Source of the DNA: an uncultured Pelagibacteraceae bacterium
Lineage (GTDB): Bacteria > Pseudomonadota > Alphaproteobacteria > Pelagibacterales > Pelagibacteraceae
NCBI GenBank assembly: GCA_902582875.1
Contig: CACHTV010000006.1
Location: 1 to 46,857, forward strand
Reading direction: 5' to 3'
Length of the DNA stretch: 46,857 nucleotides
Below are positions 46,576 to 46,857 of the stretch, piece after piece; the first letter of the stretch is position 1, and every line of letters begins with the position of its first letter. The notes under the pieces are model-generated. The model saw only the letters and a program-made list of their open reading frames with translations. It was not told where the DNA came from and did no database searches. Position numbers and translations under genes: made by a program.

Positions 46576-46857
46576 ATGCAACCAGATTCAGTTGAGCTAA
46601 GTTTTTTATCAATTTTTGCATTTATGACTTTTTTTATCTTTCTATTAGTCAACAAATATTTCGATAAACTATATAATGGGGTTCTTTTAGATAAAGATTT
46701 TTTTAAACCTCAAGCTTTTCATTCTGAGCCAGTTTCTCGCAGTGGAGGAGTAGCAAGTATAATTTCACTATTTTTATTTTTTGGTATTTACTATCTTCTT
46801 TTTTCAAAAATTCAATACGAATATCTTTTTTTATGTACTAGTTTATTTTTAGTAGGT
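46576..46857 (+). CDS. MraY/WecA-family glycosyl-1-phosphate transferase, N-terminal part (cut by window edge)
   Basis: This open frame of 94 codons runs to the window edge from the ATG at 46576. It shows a first helix (about 8-25), then DKDFFKPQAFHSEPVSRSGG, the cytoplasmic loop of the glycosyltransferase-4 family (HxxPxxRxGG), and further helices. Members attach a sugar-phosphate to undecaprenyl phosphate to start surface polysaccharide. The exact substrate is unknown from this part. The 1-bp spacing from the EamA gene suggests joint transcription. Confidence 0.82.
   Translation, partial: MQPDSVELSFLSIFAFMTFFIFLLVNKYFDKLYNGVLLDKDFFKPQAFHSEPVSRSGGVASIISLFLFFGIYYLLFSKIQYEYLFLCTSLFLVG

Noticed and set aside
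1-46857. Genomic island, prophage, defence system or mobile element
   Set aside because: No integrase, transposase, terminal repeats, restriction or toxin genes are visible; gene content and base composition look uniform and housekeeping throughout.

Overview
The window is a gene-dense, very AT-rich stretch of an alphaproteobacterial chromosome, most likely from the SAR11 clade (Pelagibacterales) or a similarly streamlined relative. The clade is an inference. It rests on the base composition, an NDUFA12-type complex I subunit, DUF2155 and DUF2066 proteins, typical alphaproteobacterial gene orders, and extreme compaction. I count 49 protein genes, two of them cut by the window edges. Gaps between genes total only about 1.1 kb, and the largest is 153 bp. 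There is no gene-free stretch over 300 bp. I see no tRNA, rRNA, CRISPR array, insertion sequence, integrase or phage gene.

Layout: 1-5298 (minus) is rpsF-rpsR-rplI-dnaB, then an RND-type exporter and the start of a CvpA-like gene. 5411-7978 (plus) is fabD-fabG-acpP (fatty acid synthesis) and gmk. 7953-15164 (minus) is a gapless operon lptF-lptG-lptD-surA-pdxA-rsmA, centred on delivering LPS to the outer membrane. 15297-17157 (plus) is pepA-ndk. 17154-18739 (minus) is purM-purN. 18765-22253 (plus) is a DUF2066 protein, hda and aspS. 22250-23071 (minus) encodes a stand-alone class II ribonucleotide reductase C-terminal (TSCPD) domain. 23176-24019 (plus) is an NDUFA12 protein and a DUF2155 protein. 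24016-26220 (minus) is aroQ-accB-accC. 26252-27230 (plus) is thiS-thiG. 27222-29042 (minus) is an RNase E/G. 29196-34825 (plus) is mrcA, prfB with its programmed +1 frameshift, and an AsmA/YhdP-like protein. 34818-36053 (minus) is tyrS. 36114-37238 (plus) is anmK. 37231-37887 (minus) is an alpha/beta hydrolase. 38022-44153 (plus) is iscR-sufBCDS-sufU-sufT-sufA. 44156-45562 (minus) is glnA. 45687-46857 (plus) is an EamA permease and the start of a MraY/WecA-family transferase.

Nearly everything is housekeeping: translation, replication control, envelope assembly, purine, lipid and cofactor synthesis, Fe-S cluster assembly and nitrogen assimilation. I found no clearly new multi-gene system. The points worth a second look are: (i) the orphan TSCPD protein with an unrelated N-terminal module and no C-terminal redox cysteines; (ii) an RNase E/G with no cysteine at all, so no zinc-link; (iii) convergent gene pairs whose stop codons interlock at seven of eight junctions; (iv) a perfect 16-bp palindrome filling most of the 25-bp purM/DUF2066 divergent spacer; (v) an operator-like palindrome before iscR; (vi) the glycine codons of thiS serving as ribosome binding site for a TTG-started thiG; and (vii) several conserved gene blocks from which usual members are missing.
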